The position numbers and the translations under genes are program-made. A stretch of DNA of 64,000 nucleotides from CAZPRY01 sp964589175 (GTDB lineage: Bacteria > Fidelibacterota > UBA2242). Under the pieces are notes generated by a model. The model was given only the letters and a program-made list of their open reading frames with translations, had not been told where the DNA came from and made no database searches. How positions within the stretch are numbered: position 1 is the stretch's first letter; every line of letters starts with the position of its first letter. The stretch covers positions 25,836 to 89,835 of the forward strand of contig CAZPRY010000014.1 of the NCBI GenBank assembly GCA_964589175.1. The letters are read 5' to 3'. Positions 36,801 to 45,840 of the stretch are shown here, piece by piece.

Positions 36801-36815
36801 CCCGCCAACGGCGGG
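36801..36815. repeat. Short GC-rich hairpin ahead of TonB receptor C
   Basis: CCCGCC, a three-base AAC loop and GGCGGG form a perfect six-pair stem about 77 bases before the receptor start. No T run follows, so it is not an intrinsic terminator on either strand. It may be part of a structured leader or a dispersed palindromic element. Confidence 0.5.
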
Positions 36816-36892
36816 TCCGTTAGGATTCCTCTGGAGAAACCTCCGGGAGCTTGGATTTGGAGGGCTATAGAAGTACCTAAAGCGAGGGAATA

Positions 36893-39127
36893 ATGCGAAA
36901 ACAAATCGCAACGGTTTTCTTATTGTGTGTAATATGTGCCATTTCAATTTCAATAGCCCACAGCGCTGACGGGAGCGTCTTCGGGATTGTCAAAGCCGCA
37001 GGGACGCTGGAACCGCTGGCCTATGTCAATGTCTTCCTGGCGGACACCGATCTGGGTTGTTCTTCGGATCGGAACGGCTACTTCACCCTGACAGGCATCG
37101 CACCCGGCGATTACCGGCTGTTTGCCACGCATATCGGCTTCGCGGCTTTTAAAGACTCGATCAAAATCCGGCCCGGAGCAAAATTGTTCGTGGAAATCAG
37201 CCTGAAACAGTCCGCGGTGGCAGGCGATACCGTTTCCGTGACGGGAACCCGGAGATATCAGTCGGGACTGGAAAGCGATCAGATTATGCTCGGCGAGTCC
37301 GAACTCAACATCGCTCCCAGGCTGGGCGAACCGGACCTCTTTCGGGTGATCGAAACTTTTCCAGGCGTTACGACCGTGAATGATTACAATATGGGTTTGT
37401 ACATCCGCGGCGGCAACGCCGACCAGAACCTGATCCTGCTCGACGGCATGCCGATCTACAATCCGTTCCACCTGTCGGGTCTATTCTCGACCTTCGATGA
37501 GGAGGCAATCCAGTGGAGCACGGTTTCCAAAAGCGGCATCGATCCGGTCTACGGGAACCGCCTGAGTTCCGTCATCGATATCAATATACGGGACGGGACG
37601 GCCGGGGAGCATGCGGGCTACGCAAATGTCAGTTTTCTCAGCGCCAAACTGCGCGCCGAAGGACCGCACCCCTTTGGGACCTACCTGTTCACGATTCGCA
37701 GGACCTACGCCGATAAATTTGTGGATTTGCTGCACAAATGGAAAATACTGGCGTCCGATATGAAATTGCCCTATTATTTTGTGGACGGGATGGGAAAAAT
37801 CGTAATCAAGCCGGGCGATCGGCAGCGCCTGGAAATCACGTCTTACCTCGGCCGCGATCTTTATGATATGTCCGTCCTTGACGACAACCCCGGATTGGGG
37901 CAATATATCTGGCAGAATTCGGCAACCGGTATGAATTATACGGCGGTTCTGTCGCCGCAGCTGGCGTTTCATCTCAGAGGAAGTTTCAGCCGTTTTGAAG
38001 CCCAATGGCTGCAGCCCGACACAGCCAATTCCGAGCGCATCGATAATGTTTTTACCGGCAACACGCTGAATGCCTTTTTCAAATTCGACAATCCTCAGAT
38101 CGGCCAGGTCAAACTGGGAGCAGAGTATTGTTTCCATCGTTATCACCTGCAAACCAAAGGATTCACCTACCAACCGCTCGATTTTAATGAGGACGAGTCC
38201 CGCGAGAATTCCATCTTCGCCGATGTATACCGGCCTTTGGGTGCCCTGTTGTACGTGAGAGGCGGGATTCGGATGACCCATTTTTCGCTGCAGGATACGC
38301 TGACCTTTTCGCCGCAGTTTTCCTGCGGTGTGAAGATATCGCCAAAGCAGGAAATCCAGTTGCATTGGGGTCGCTATCACCAGGATCTGATCACGATCGG
38401 GACCGAGGAGGTCATTCTGTCGATGTTCGATGCCTGGGTGACGGTGCCGCAATATTTCCCGGTGATGGCGTGCACACAGTACGCCTTGAGTTATCAATGC
38501 GAAATCCGCCGGCATCTTGAACTGAACGCCTCCGTATTTCATAAATATTTCAGCAACCTGGTGGAGTACAACACAACCAAATTCTCGACCCTCGACCCGG
38601 ATTTCGTCAACGGTACCGGGATGGCCAGCGGACTGGAACTTTCTTTGCGGGGCGTGCTTGGCCCGTTCCAGGGCTGGTTGTCTTACACCTTATCACAGGT
38701 CCGGAAGGAGGTTAATGGGGTGCGCTACCCGCCAAAATACGATAAACCGCATGACCTTGACCTGATCGTCAATTGCCGGCTTTCGAAGAAATGGTCGATG
38801 GGCGGGCGTTTCGTGCTATCTTCGGGAACGCCGTTCACCAAGATTATCGCCTACTCACATCAGCCGTTTCTCTCTGCTACTAATGTTATCGGATGTAATG
38901 AATTTCCGATATACAGCGAGCGTAACGCCTGGCGCTTGCCGGTCTATCATCGCCTGGATATCAATTTTATCAAACGGTTCTGCATGTTCTCTCGACCAAT
39001 GGAATTCTATATCGATGTTGCCAATGTTTATGCGCGTTTGAATGTACTTGCTTATACAAGAGATCGCCAGACATGGATTCAGATGCCGCCATTGGCGACG
39101 CTCGGGATCAGGGGGAAATTATGGTAA
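36893..39127 (+). CDS. TonB-dependent receptor C with regulatory-like N-terminal domain
   Basis: A 744-residue outer-membrane receptor. It has a signal peptide (to about residue 24), a carboxypeptidase-regulatory-like domain (about 28-112: VFGIVKAAGTLEPLAYVNV and GYFTLTGIAPGDYRL), a plug (about 125-230: LYIRGGNADQNLILLDGMPIY, then GNRLSSVIDI) and a barrel ending TLGIRGKLW. It is shorter than receptors A and B and of a different subfamily. A GAGGGA site precedes the ATG. Its stop overlaps the start of the lipoprotein gene by seven bases, a receptor-lipoprotein pairing usual for uptake systems of the FCB group. Ligand unknown. Confidence 0.92.
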   Translation: MRKQIATVFLLCVICAISISIAHSADGSVFGIVKAAGTLEPLAYVNVFLADTDLGCSSDRNGYFTLTGIAPGDYRLFATHIGFAAFKDSIKIRPGAKLFVEISLKQSAVAGDTVSVTGTRRYQSGLESDQIMLGESELNIAPRLGEPDLFRVIETFPGVTTVNDYNMGLYIRGGNADQNLILLDGMPIYNPFHLSGLFSTFDEEAIQWSTVSKSGIDPVYGNRLSSVIDINIRDGTAGEHAGYANVSFLSAKLRAEGPHPFGTYLFTIRRTYADKFVDLLHKWKILASDMKLPYYFVDGMGKIVIKPGDRQRLEITSYLGRDLYDMSVLDDNPGLGQYIWQNSATGMNYTAVLSPQLAFHLRGSFSRFEAQWLQPDTANSERIDNVFTGNTLNAFFKFDNPQIGQVKLGAEYCFHRYHLQTKGFTYQPLDFNEDESRENSIFADVYRPLGALLYVRGGIRMTHFSLQDTLTFSPQFSCGVKISPKQEIQLHWGRYHQDLITIGTEEVILSMFDAWVTVPQYFPVMACTQYALSYQCEIRRHLELNASVFHKYFSNLVEYNTTKFSTLDPDFVNGTGMASGLELSLRGVLGPFQGWLSYTLSQVRKEVNGVRYPPKYDKPHDLDLIVNCRLSKKWSMGGRFVLSSGTPFTKIIAYSHQPFLSATNVIGCNEFPIYSERNAWRLPVYHRLDINFIKRFCMFSRPMEFYIDVANVYARLNVLAYTRDRQTWIQMPPLATLGIRGKLW

Positions 39128-40098
39128 AGCGATTTTTATTACTGGGAATTTCGGCGTTGTTCCTGCTATACGGTTGTCCGGCGGGACCGCCTACCGGTCC
39201 GGATGTCGATATCAGCTGCAAGCTGACGATGACCAGTTTGCTGTCTTCGCGTGACGACACGTTGTACGTTTATGTGTCGGAATGGAACAAGTTTAGCGAA
39301 CACGATAGAGATTTTGATTATGAATCGATTGATAATCCTTACGGAGATTTCTGGAGTGTCAGCGGTGCGACGGTTAAAATTGAAGTAGATGGTAGTTCCC
39401 AACTAGCGGAAGCAGATACAGCGAAAACCCCCTGGCAATTCTATATCCATAATTGGATATACCGATATATCGTTCGATCTCCGGAGATCCTGCCCGGGCA
39501 GCATTGGGAGATAAGCGTAACCCACCCGGATTACGACAGCGTTTTTGCGGAGACGACGATTCCCGATTCCGTCGAATTCCGGGAGTTTCCGCAAGATACG
39601 ATCCGGAGTGACACAGGCATCCTGCGATTCAGCTGGAATCCCGCTGACGCAACCGAAGGGTATCTGCCCGTATTGAGTTTTACGGCTGTAAGAAATGACG
39701 GGATGCTTTATCAACGTGAAATGCTCCAGGAATGGAATCCTGAACACCGGTCTGGTGCCGATACCCGATCGCAGGAAAACTGTGAGATTCAATATGCGCT
39801 GGCTTCGATCATGGACCAGGCGAGACTTTCCATCAAGCACAAAAATGATCTGTATCCCAATCCTGACTCCTGCGAATGTTTTTATTTTCAGATGGATGTC
39901 TTTTCAATGGATGACGGGCTGTACCATATAGAGCTCAGTCCTTACCGTCCGGATGAACTGAGCAGCTTCAGCGTGCCGGTACAGATGTTTTCGAATGTTC
40001 ATAACGGGAGCGGTGTCCTGGCAGCATACCAACGCAGTTCTACTCCCAGAATCATCATCGATCGGGAATTTTTCATAGATTATATTAAGGAGGAATGA
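39121..40098 (+). CDS. DUF4249-like lipoprotein paired with receptor C
   Basis: A 325-residue lipoprotein. The ATG at 39121 has an AGGGGGA site and begins MVKRFLLLGISALFLLYGC, a lipoprotein signal with the lipid-attachment Cys at residue 19; the longer frame from 39073 lies inside the receptor gene and is rejected. The mature part is a beta-rich domain (YVYVSEWNKF, VSGATVKIEVDG, LPGQHWEISVTHPDY) of the sort annotated as DUF4249, often encoded after TonB receptors. It probably caps or assists receptor C on the cell surface (inference). Confidence 0.75.
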   Translation: MVKRFLLLGISALFLLYGCPAGPPTGPDVDISCKLTMTSLLSSRDDTLYVYVSEWNKFSEHDRDFDYESIDNPYGDFWSVSGATVKIEVDGSSQLAEADTAKTPWQFYIHNWIYRYIVRSPEILPGQHWEISVTHPDYDSVFAETTIPDSVEFREFPQDTIRSDTGILRFSWNPADATEGYLPVLSFTAVRNDGMLYQREMLQEWNPEHRSGADTRSQENCEIQYALASIMDQARLSIKHKNDLYPNPDSCECFYFQMDVFSMDDGLYHIELSPYRPDELSSFSVPVQMFSNVHNGSGVLAAYQRSSTPRIIIDREFFIDYIKEE

Positions 40099-40248
40099 TC
40101 GATCGGCTCATGGTATTTATCGGGAAAAAGCCGTCGATTCATTGGCGATTATTTGCCGGCATAGCACATACGGGAATCGGAGCGAGGAGGAAAACGAGTT
40201 TCCCGAAACCCAAATGTCCGGCTGCCGACCGAACTCCACGGAAAAAAC

Positions 40249-40277
40249 TTGTCTTTTGATTAAAAAGTAATTACAAT
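40249..40277 (+). promoter_or_regulatory. Promoter of mazEF, possibly giving a leaderless transcript
   Basis: TTGTCT (40249-40254), 17 bases and TACAAT (40272-40277). Transcription would start about seven bases later, at or next to the A of the mazE ATG (40284). There is no ribosome-binding site between the -10 box and the ATG. Confidence 0.55.
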
Positions 40278-40283
40278 GTATCC

Positions 40284-40541
40284 ATGAAAACGCAGATTGT
40301 GAAAATCGGAAATTCTCAGGGTATTCGAATTCCCAAGATAATGATCGAGGAAAGTCAGTTGGGGAAAGAGGTCGAACTCATCGCCGATCACGAACAGATT
40401 ATCATTCGTTCTATTAAAAAACTCCGATCCGGATGGGAAGAATTCTTTGAGGCAATGTCCAAGCAGGGTGATGACCAGCTTATCGATCGGGATGTATTGG
40501 CCAGCCAATCTTCCTGGGATGAAAATAAGTGGATATGGTAA
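40284..40541 (+). CDS. mazE: MazE-type antitoxin, AbrB/SpoVT fold
   Basis: An 85-residue antitoxin. Residues 1-46 are a swapped-hairpin AbrB domain (MKTQIVKIGNSQGIRIPKIMI) that binds DNA and autoregulates. The rest is acidic and probably wraps the toxin. The stop is immediately followed by the toxin ATG with no gap. No Shine-Dalgarno site is seen. Confidence 0.88.
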   Translation: MKTQIVKIGNSQGIRIPKIMIEESQLGKEVELIADHEQIIIRSIKKLRSGWEEFFEAMSKQGDDQLIDRDVLASQSSWDENKWIW

Positions 40542-40865
40542 ATGGTCGTTGAACGCTTCGATGTTTTTCTGGTGAATTTAGACCCGACGCAGGGCTCTGA
40601 GATTCAAAAGACCAGACCTTGCTGCATCATCTCACCTGATGAAATGAATAGGCATATTTCTACGATCATTATTGCACCGATGACTTCCGGCGGCAGATCC
40701 TATCCATCGCGGGTGACATGTTCATTCGAAGGAATAGAAGGTCTGATTGTCCTGGATCAGATACGAACCGTCGACAAGTCAAGGCTTGTTAAAAAACTGG
40801 GCCGCATTTCGGAAGACGATCAGCGCCAGGTGCTATCGGTATTGCTGGAGATGTTTTCAAAATAA
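40542..40865 (+). CDS. mazF: MazF/PemK-family endoribonuclease toxin
   Basis: A 107-residue toxin of the MazF/PemK family, whose members cleave mRNA at short sequence motifs when not bound by the antitoxin. The N-terminal NLDPTQGSEIQKTRPCCIIS carries the conserved Gly-Ser-Glu and Arg-Pro, and GLIVLDQIRTVDKSRLVKKLG the second conserved block, so it looks intact. It is translationally linked to mazE. The cleavage motif cannot be predicted from sequence. Confidence 0.9.
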   Translation: MVVERFDVFLVNLDPTQGSEIQKTRPCCIISPDEMNRHISTIIIAPMTSGGRSYPSRVTCSFEGIEGLIVLDQIRTVDKSRLVKKLGRISEDDQRQVLSVLLEMFSK

Positions 40866-40892
40866 TCCGTGATAATTGTGACCGGCCCTTGA

Positions 40893-40941
40893 GTCGAAAC
40901 CAATTTAGTTCGGCTGCGCCTCATGGAAATTGGTTTCCGAC
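40893..40941. repeat. Inverted repeat between mazF and hflX
   Basis: AAACCAATTT (40897-40906) pairs with AAATTGGTTT (40927-40936), extended by GTCG against CCGAC with one bulge; the loop is about 20 bases. It lies between the convergent ends of mazF and hflX. There is no T run, so termination is uncertain. Confidence 0.6.
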
Positions 40942-40954
40942 GCGCGGATTGTTA

Positions 40955-42223
40955 CTAATCCCCCTCCGGGCGGATCTCCATCACTGAACCTAATTGACTC
41001 TCAAGCCAGTTCCAGACGCGCCGGTAACTGGTCAAATGGATTTGAACTTTGCCGTCCTCATACGATTCCTCAAGAATGGCTGTATGGTTCCGCAAAATGG
41101 AAATCGCCCTGGCTTCTCTCAACGGCATCTGCACCCTGACATCCACCATCTCCTTTTGCAGTTCCGTCAGAATCGCTTCTTTCAATGTATTCAATCTGAG
41201 CTGGCTCTGGGCAGAGATAAAAACCGCGTCCGGGTAATCCCGGCGAGCCTGCTTCAGGTTCAGTTCGTTGATAACATCGATCTTATTGAATACAATCAGC
41301 GACGGCTTGGTGTGCAGGTTGATCTGCTGCAATTGTTCGTCTACGGCTCGCAACTGGTAAAAACACTGCTCCGAGCTCAAATCGACGATCTTGATCAGCA
41401 AATCCGCCTCTTCCAATTCCATCAGGGTGCCGCGAAAAGAGGCGACCAGTTTGGCGGGCAGTTTGCGGATGAATCCAACGGTATCGCTCAGTAAAACCTG
41501 GTGATCGTTGTCGATACGACAGCGCCGCACCGTGGTGTCCAGCGTCGCGAACAGTTTATCTTCCGCGAGCACATCGGAACCGGTCAGGGCGTTCAGCAGG
41601 GTGGATTTTCCGGCATTCGTGTATCCGACGAGTGAGACGTTGAAGTCGTGCCCGCGGCCCTTGCTGCGGACCTTACGCTCCCCATCGATTTTCTCGAGTT
41701 CGCGTTTCAGTTTGGAAATCCGGGTGCGGATCAGGCGGCGGTCGACCTCAATCTGCGATTCTCCGGCGCCGCCACGGACCCCGATGCCACCCACCTGTCG
41801 TTCCAGGTGCGTCCAGCGGCCCGCCAATCGCGGCAGGAGGTATTGCAGCATCGCCAGATCGATCTGGGTTCTGGCCTCCTTCGTGCGCGCGTGTTTGGCG
41901 AAAATCTCGATAATGATCCCACTGCGATCGACGACTTCCCGGTCGATAATGCGGGCGATATTGCGCGCTTGCGTCGGAGAGATGTCGTCATCAAAAATCA
42001 CATCCTGAATATCGTGCAACGTGACCAGAGACTTGATCTCTTCGATTTTTCCCTTACCGATGTAAGTGGCCGGATCGAAGATTTTGCGGTTGACGATAAA
42101 TTGGTCGGCGACTTCATAATCGAGCGTTTTAACGAGAAGTTGCAGCTCGGCGAGATGCTCTTCAATCACCTTGCGGGAACTGACCGGGGTTACAACCCCA
42201 ACTAAGAGAACACGATCAGCCAA
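40955..42223 (-). CDS. hflX: GTPase HflX, ribosome-associated
   Basis: A 422-residue GTPase that binds the 50S subunit and can split or rescue stalled ribosomes under stress. It has an N-terminal HflX domain (about 10-195, GKGKIEEI near the start and GRWTHLERQVGGIGVRGGAG later) and a G domain with GYTNAGKST (G1), DTVGF (G3) and NKID (G4). The start is TTG at 42223 with an AGGGAG site, overlapping the stop of the BatA-like gene by eight bases. Confidence 0.95.
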   Translation of the reverse strand: MADRVLLVGVVTPVSSRKVIEEHLAELQLLVKTLDYEVADQFIVNRKIFDPATYIGKGKIEEIKSLVTLHDIQDVIFDDDISPTQARNIARIIDREVVDRSGIIIEIFAKHARTKEARTQIDLAMLQYLLPRLAGRWTHLERQVGGIGVRGGAGESQIEVDRRLIRTRISKLKRELEKIDGERKVRSKGRGHDFNVSLVGYTNAGKSTLLNALTGSDVLAEDKLFATLDTTVRRCRIDNDHQVLLSDTVGFIRKLPAKLVASFRGTLMELEEADLLIKIVDLSSEQCFYQLRAVDEQLQQINLHTKPSLIVFNKIDVINELNLKQARRDYPDAVFISAQSQLRLNTLKEAILTELQKEMVDVRVQMPLREARAISILRNHTAILEESYEDGKVQIHLTSYRRVWNWLESQLGSVMEIRPEGD

Positions 42224-44306
42224 TCGATTTTCTCCCTATGCTTTTACGATTAATTCTTCCAATATACATCTCCAGGCAGGCCATCAGGATAACCAGCAAC
42301 AGGAGATAGCCGCTCCATTCCGAGCGTCCCAGCAATTCGCCGCCCGTCTCGTTCCCCGGGGAATAGATGGCCAGATTCACCGGGCGGTCTCCGGGAATTT
42401 TCCGTAATTGCTCCGCATTGTAAAATCCCGGCAGGGCTTCCGCCGGGTCAATATTGACCGCATAACGGCCACGTTTCTGCCCGGCCGCAAAAAACTCGTA
42501 AATCCCCGGTTCATCCGTCCGGGTAAAGATGAAGGTCTTGCGCTGCTCGTCCGGAGTCGGGATATAGCGACGGGCCGAGGGCGAAAGCACCAGCGGCTCT
42601 TTGAGCGGAGCGCCGTTTCCGGCCGGGATTTGCAGTGTATCGCCGGTTTGGTAATCCGAAGTCTGCAAGGAGAAGCCCGCCAGATAAAGCATCATCCGAT
42701 GTAAGAGCACCGGGAAAAGACCGGTGATTTGCAAATCGGACCAGGCGCCGCTGCCGGACGTGGCGACGGTCAGGGCGCGGCCCTGCGCCAGCTGCGTTTC
42801 CATGATCAACGGCAGCCCGTTGCTGAAATTCATGAGCGCACGATTTTCGCCGCCCAGATCGAATTCAGGAATGGTGAAAAAAAGCGGTGAATTGGCCGGA
42901 TTGCCGGCGGCCCGCCACACCCCTTGAAAAAGCGGGTGCAGTTCGTCCAGCGAGCCGATTTTGAGGTATGCCTCCGACGCGGCTGAGCGACTGTTTGTCC
43001 AGCGCGGCAGCTGCAAATTCTCACTCCAGAGCGAATTATAACGATTGATTTCGCAATCTTCCCCCGGAAAGACCAGAACGCCCTTGCCCTCATCCATATG
43101 ATCCTCGACCTTGTGCAAAGCGCCGGCGCTCAATTCATCCACATTCGAGAAAATCAGAACGCTGTAATCGCGGCAATCTTCCAGGGCAAACGAAGCCGGT
43201 GAAACAAAGGCAACGTCGATCAGTGAAGAATTTTCGAGGCGCAGGGCTTTGACCAGGAAGCGCCCGTCTTTCACCTGCGGACCGACAACCAGTACGCGCA
43301 CAAGCTCGGGAATATTAATTTCGAAAAATCGCCGGTTATCATAAGGCAGATCGTCATCGGGTATCATTGCATAACCGCTAAGCATTCCGCCGCTGTTCGG
43401 GATAAACTGAAACGAAACGGCTTTGGATTCGAGCGGCTCCAGCCCGACGATCGTCTGGCCGATCCTTTCCCCCTCCAGAAACAGGGAAACGGGCACATCT
43501 TTGGCCCGATTCTCCCAGTTCCCGAGGACAACCTGCAGCTCCGAAATCTTGCCCTTCTCGTGCAATTGCCGCGGAATATCCAGACGTACGACAGCGGCGT
43601 TGCGTCCCTCCGGGAGCGCCGGGAACAGCACGGTCCGGGTTCCTTCCGTTTGCAATAAGCGCCGCATCGGATGCTCGCTTTGCTCCAAATCGCCCCAGGT
43701 TGATTTCTGAAAATCGCTGACGATCCAGACGCAATGCGAAGTTTCTTCTGAAACGGCCAGGTCGTCAAGAATGGAATTAAGAGCGGTCTTCAGCGAGCCG
43801 CCCCGCGCCTGCACTGTGATGCGCGCCAATTCCTGCTCCAGCTGTCCCGCATCACGCAGCAGACCCCGATCCTGGACAAATTTTGCCTGAGTCGATTCGA
43901 CCAGCTTCAGTAAAACCGGGTACTCGACATCGATCGGAGCGCGCAAAATCCGGTGCAGTTCCCGTTGCAGAAGATCTTCGCCTTCAACCTGCATTGCCAT
44001 CGAGGCGGAATTATCGACGACAAGATAGAGCGTCTCACCCTGGTTGAGCAACAGGCCGGGCACTCGATTCGTGCGATAGGGCCGGGCAAAACTCAATACC
44101 AGAAACAATAACAGCAATGTCCGGATAATCAGCAGAATAATCTGCCGTAGTTTCAATTTTTGGATCAGGTCCTGCTGCAACTCTTCCAGAAAGCGCAGCG
44201 AACTGAATTTTACCTGACGGTAACGGTTCCGGCCGAACAGGTGAATGATCGTTGGTAATGTCAGGACCGGTAAAAACCAGAGAAATTGGGGATATAGAAA
44301 CGACAT
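42216..44306 (-). CDS. BatA/von Willebrand A-domain membrane protein
   Basis: A 696-residue protein of unknown function. The N-terminus (about 1-80) is the BatA double-membrane-segment domain (FLWFLPVLTLPTIIHLF, then KLRQIILLIIRTLLLLFLVLSFARP), followed by a von Willebrand A-like domain (about 90-250; LVVDNSASMAMQVEG resembles a MIDAS DxSxS, with DNSAS). A large periplasmic region containing a glutamine-amidotransferase-like segment (about 330-480) and a last membrane helix (about 665-685) follow. The C-terminus ends in a tandem RKSIGRKSIG. No ribosome site is close to the ATG. In FCB bacteria such proteins occur with MoxR ATPases, none of which are here. Confidence 0.8.
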   Translation of the reverse strand: MSFLYPQFLWFLPVLTLPTIIHLFGRNRYRQVKFSSLRFLEELQQDLIQKLKLRQIILLIIRTLLLLFLVLSFARPYRTNRVPGLLLNQGETLYLVVDNSASMAMQVEGEDLLQRELHRILRAPIDVEYPVLLKLVESTQAKFVQDRGLLRDAGQLEQELARITVQARGGSLKTALNSILDDLAVSEETSHCVWIVSDFQKSTWGDLEQSEHPMRRLLQTEGTRTVLFPALPEGRNAAVVRLDIPRQLHEKGKISELQVVLGNWENRAKDVPVSLFLEGERIGQTIVGLEPLESKAVSFQFIPNSGGMLSGYAMIPDDDLPYDNRRFFEINIPELVRVLVVGPQVKDGRFLVKALRLENSSLIDVAFVSPASFALEDCRDYSVLIFSNVDELSAGALHKVEDHMDEGKGVLVFPGEDCEINRYNSLWSENLQLPRWTNSRSAASEAYLKIGSLDELHPLFQGVWRAAGNPANSPLFFTIPEFDLGGENRALMNFSNGLPLIMETQLAQGRALTVATSGSGAWSDLQITGLFPVLLHRMMLYLAGFSLQTSDYQTGDTLQIPAGNGAPLKEPLVLSPSARRYIPTPDEQRKTFIFTRTDEPGIYEFFAAGQKRGRYAVNIDPAEALPGFYNAEQLRKIPGDRPVNLAIYSPGNETGGELLGRSEWSGYLLLLVILMACLEMYIGRINRKSIGRKSIG

Positions 44307-44424
44307 ATGGCTAGGGTTTAAAAACTCCTGAATTCAATTTTATTCGATTCCCGGAAAAACAGGCGCGGAACAAGGCCTATCGTAACGCAGGATTGGGCGT
44401 GTGCCGGGGCGTGTGATTCGAATC

Positions 44425-45075
44425 TCATTGCGTCAATTTCGCGGATAACTGCCGGAAAGACTCAGCCGGTCGTCCACCGCTGAAAACGGCGGAACCGGCG
44501 ACAATCAAATCCACCCCTTTTTCAACAGCCAGACCGACAGTTGCAAGATTTACGCCGCCGTCGATCTCGATCGGGAAGTGGTATTTCTGCTGATACGGTT
44601 TAGCCAAAGTGACTTTTTCAAGGGCTGATTCAATGATCTTTTGCCCGCCGAATCCCGGGTTGACGGTCATAACCAGCAGATGCTCGATTTCTTTCAGATA
44701 AGGTTCGATCGTCCTGAAGTCGGAGGGCGGATTGATTACGATGCCCGGCAAAGCGCCCATGTTCCGAATCGTCTGGAAATCAGCCAGGAGATCTTTGCTG
44801 GATTCGATATGAATGATGACCGTGTTGCTGCCGGCGTCGATAAAACTTTTCAGAAAGCGTTCCGGATTTTCGATCATGAGGTGCGCCTCCAGGTGCAGGT
44901 CGGTCACCCTGCGGATCGCCTCCACGATAAACGGTCCCAGCGTAATATTCGGCACAAAATGGCCGTCCATAATATCCAGGTGAAGCCGCCGCGCGCCCGC
45001 TTCCTCAACGGCCCGGATCTCCTGGGCCAATTTGCCGAAATCCGCCGAAAGCAATGATGGTACGATTTCCGCCAT
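44425..45075 (-). CDS. rpe: Ribulose-phosphate 3-epimerase
   Basis: A 216-residue TIM barrel that interconverts ribulose-5-phosphate and xylulose-5-phosphate in the pentose phosphate pathway. Motifs are complete: PSLLSADFGKL, LHLDIMDGHFVPNITLG with the metal-binding His and Asp, LEAHLMIENP, VMTVNPGFGGQ, and IEIDGGVN near the end. It is last in the def-fmt-rsmB-PASTA-rpe run. Confidence 0.97.
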   Translation of the reverse strand: MAEIVPSLLSADFGKLAQEIRAVEEAGARRLHLDIMDGHFVPNITLGPFIVEAIRRVTDLHLEAHLMIENPERFLKSFIDAGSNTVIIHIESSKDLLADFQTIRNMGALPGIVINPPSDFRTIEPYLKEIEHLLVMTVNPGFGGQKIIESALEKVTLAKPYQQKYHFPIEIDGGVNLATVGLAVEKGVDLIVAGSAVFSGGRPAESFRQLSAKLTQ

Positions 45076-45080
45076 TCGCC

Positions 45081-45827
45081 CTACTTTCCTTCCATTTCGG
45101 TTGTGGTAACCTCCAGATCAATCGGAATCGCATTATCTTCCAGCGTACCGGTTTCGGGATATTGCCCGATCACGGTGTAGGGTGTCAACTCCGTCGAGGG
45201 GATGGAGCGAACGGTACCCATCCGGAATCCCGCGCGCCGGATGACCTTTTTAGCCTCTTCGAGGTTCATGCCGAACAGATCCGGTACCACCAGCTGATGC
45301 GCCGGCGGTCCATCGCTGACCGTTAATATGACCGATGAATTCAGCGAAACCTTGAATCCCGGCGGGATTGACTGATCGGCAATGACGCCCTTCGGTTTGT
45401 CCGATGAAAAACCGTAGATCAGCGAATCGATAACGATATGGTGCCGGTCAAGTTCCAGCTGGGCCGCCTTCAGCACGGTGCCGACCAGATTGGGCATCGG
45501 AAAATAGCGAACGCCGCTGGTCACGACCAGGCGCACTACCCGTCCGCGTTTGACACGATAGCCGGGCGGCGGCTGCTGATCGATTACCGTCCCGGACGGC
45601 AGATTCGGATTTTCCACCGAATCCGTGACCTCAACCTTGAATTTATTGGTCGTCAGGATGGCCCGGGCTTCATCCAGGTTTTTTTGCTGTACATCCAGCA
45701 GGACGACTTCACTGCCGTGGCGGGTATAGATCGGCATGACGATCTTGTCCATGACCAAGGCAAAAACCAGCGTGAACAGCCCAAAGGCGACGATAAAGCG
45801 CAAAATATTTCTCAGTCGTATCGGCAT
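45081..45827 (-). CDS. PASTA-domain membrane protein without a kinase
   Basis: A 248-residue protein with one membrane helix (about 9-30) and three extracytoplasmic PASTA repeats (about 40-108, 109-178 and 179-245; each with a VPDL/MPNLVG-like start and a GTV or GVI turn before a PPG or PETG). PASTA domains bind peptidoglycan fragments in Ser/Thr kinases and PBPs. There is no kinase or transpeptidase domain. It lies between rsmB and rpe, the place taken by the PASTA kinase gene prkC in many Firmicutes, so it may be the sensor half of a lost or separate system. Confidence 0.85.
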   Translation of the reverse strand: MPIRLRNILRFIVAFGLFTLVFALVMDKIVMPIYTRHGSEVVLLDVQQKNLDEARAILTTNKFKVEVTDSVENPNLPSGTVIDQQPPPGYRVKRGRVVRLVVTSGVRYFPMPNLVGTVLKAAQLELDRHHIVIDSLIYGFSSDKPKGVIADQSIPPGFKVSLNSSVILTVSDGPPAHQLVVPDLFGMNLEEAKKVIRRAGFRMGTVRSIPSTELTPYTVIGQYPETGTLEDNAIPIDLEVTTTEMEGK

Positions 45828-45840
45828 CGCGGAACCTTCA

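Larger units (their letters stand above)
36054..36892. other. 839-base intergenic stretch between the MEMO1-family gene and receptor C
   Basis: It holds the plus-strand promoter at 36298, the 21-bp array, the hairpin at 36801 and, on the minus strand, a weak promoter candidate for the MEMO1-family gene (TTGGAA, 18 bases, TAGTAT, around 36225-36255). Apart from the doubtful repeat frames I see no gene. Confidence 0.7.

Noticed and set aside
36801..36815. GC-rich hairpin as an intrinsic terminator before receptor C
   Set aside because: No T run on either strand.
37481..38542. Minus-strand 353-codon frame inside receptor C
   Set aside because: Antisense shadow of a well-supported TonB receptor; no ribosome site or recognisable domain.
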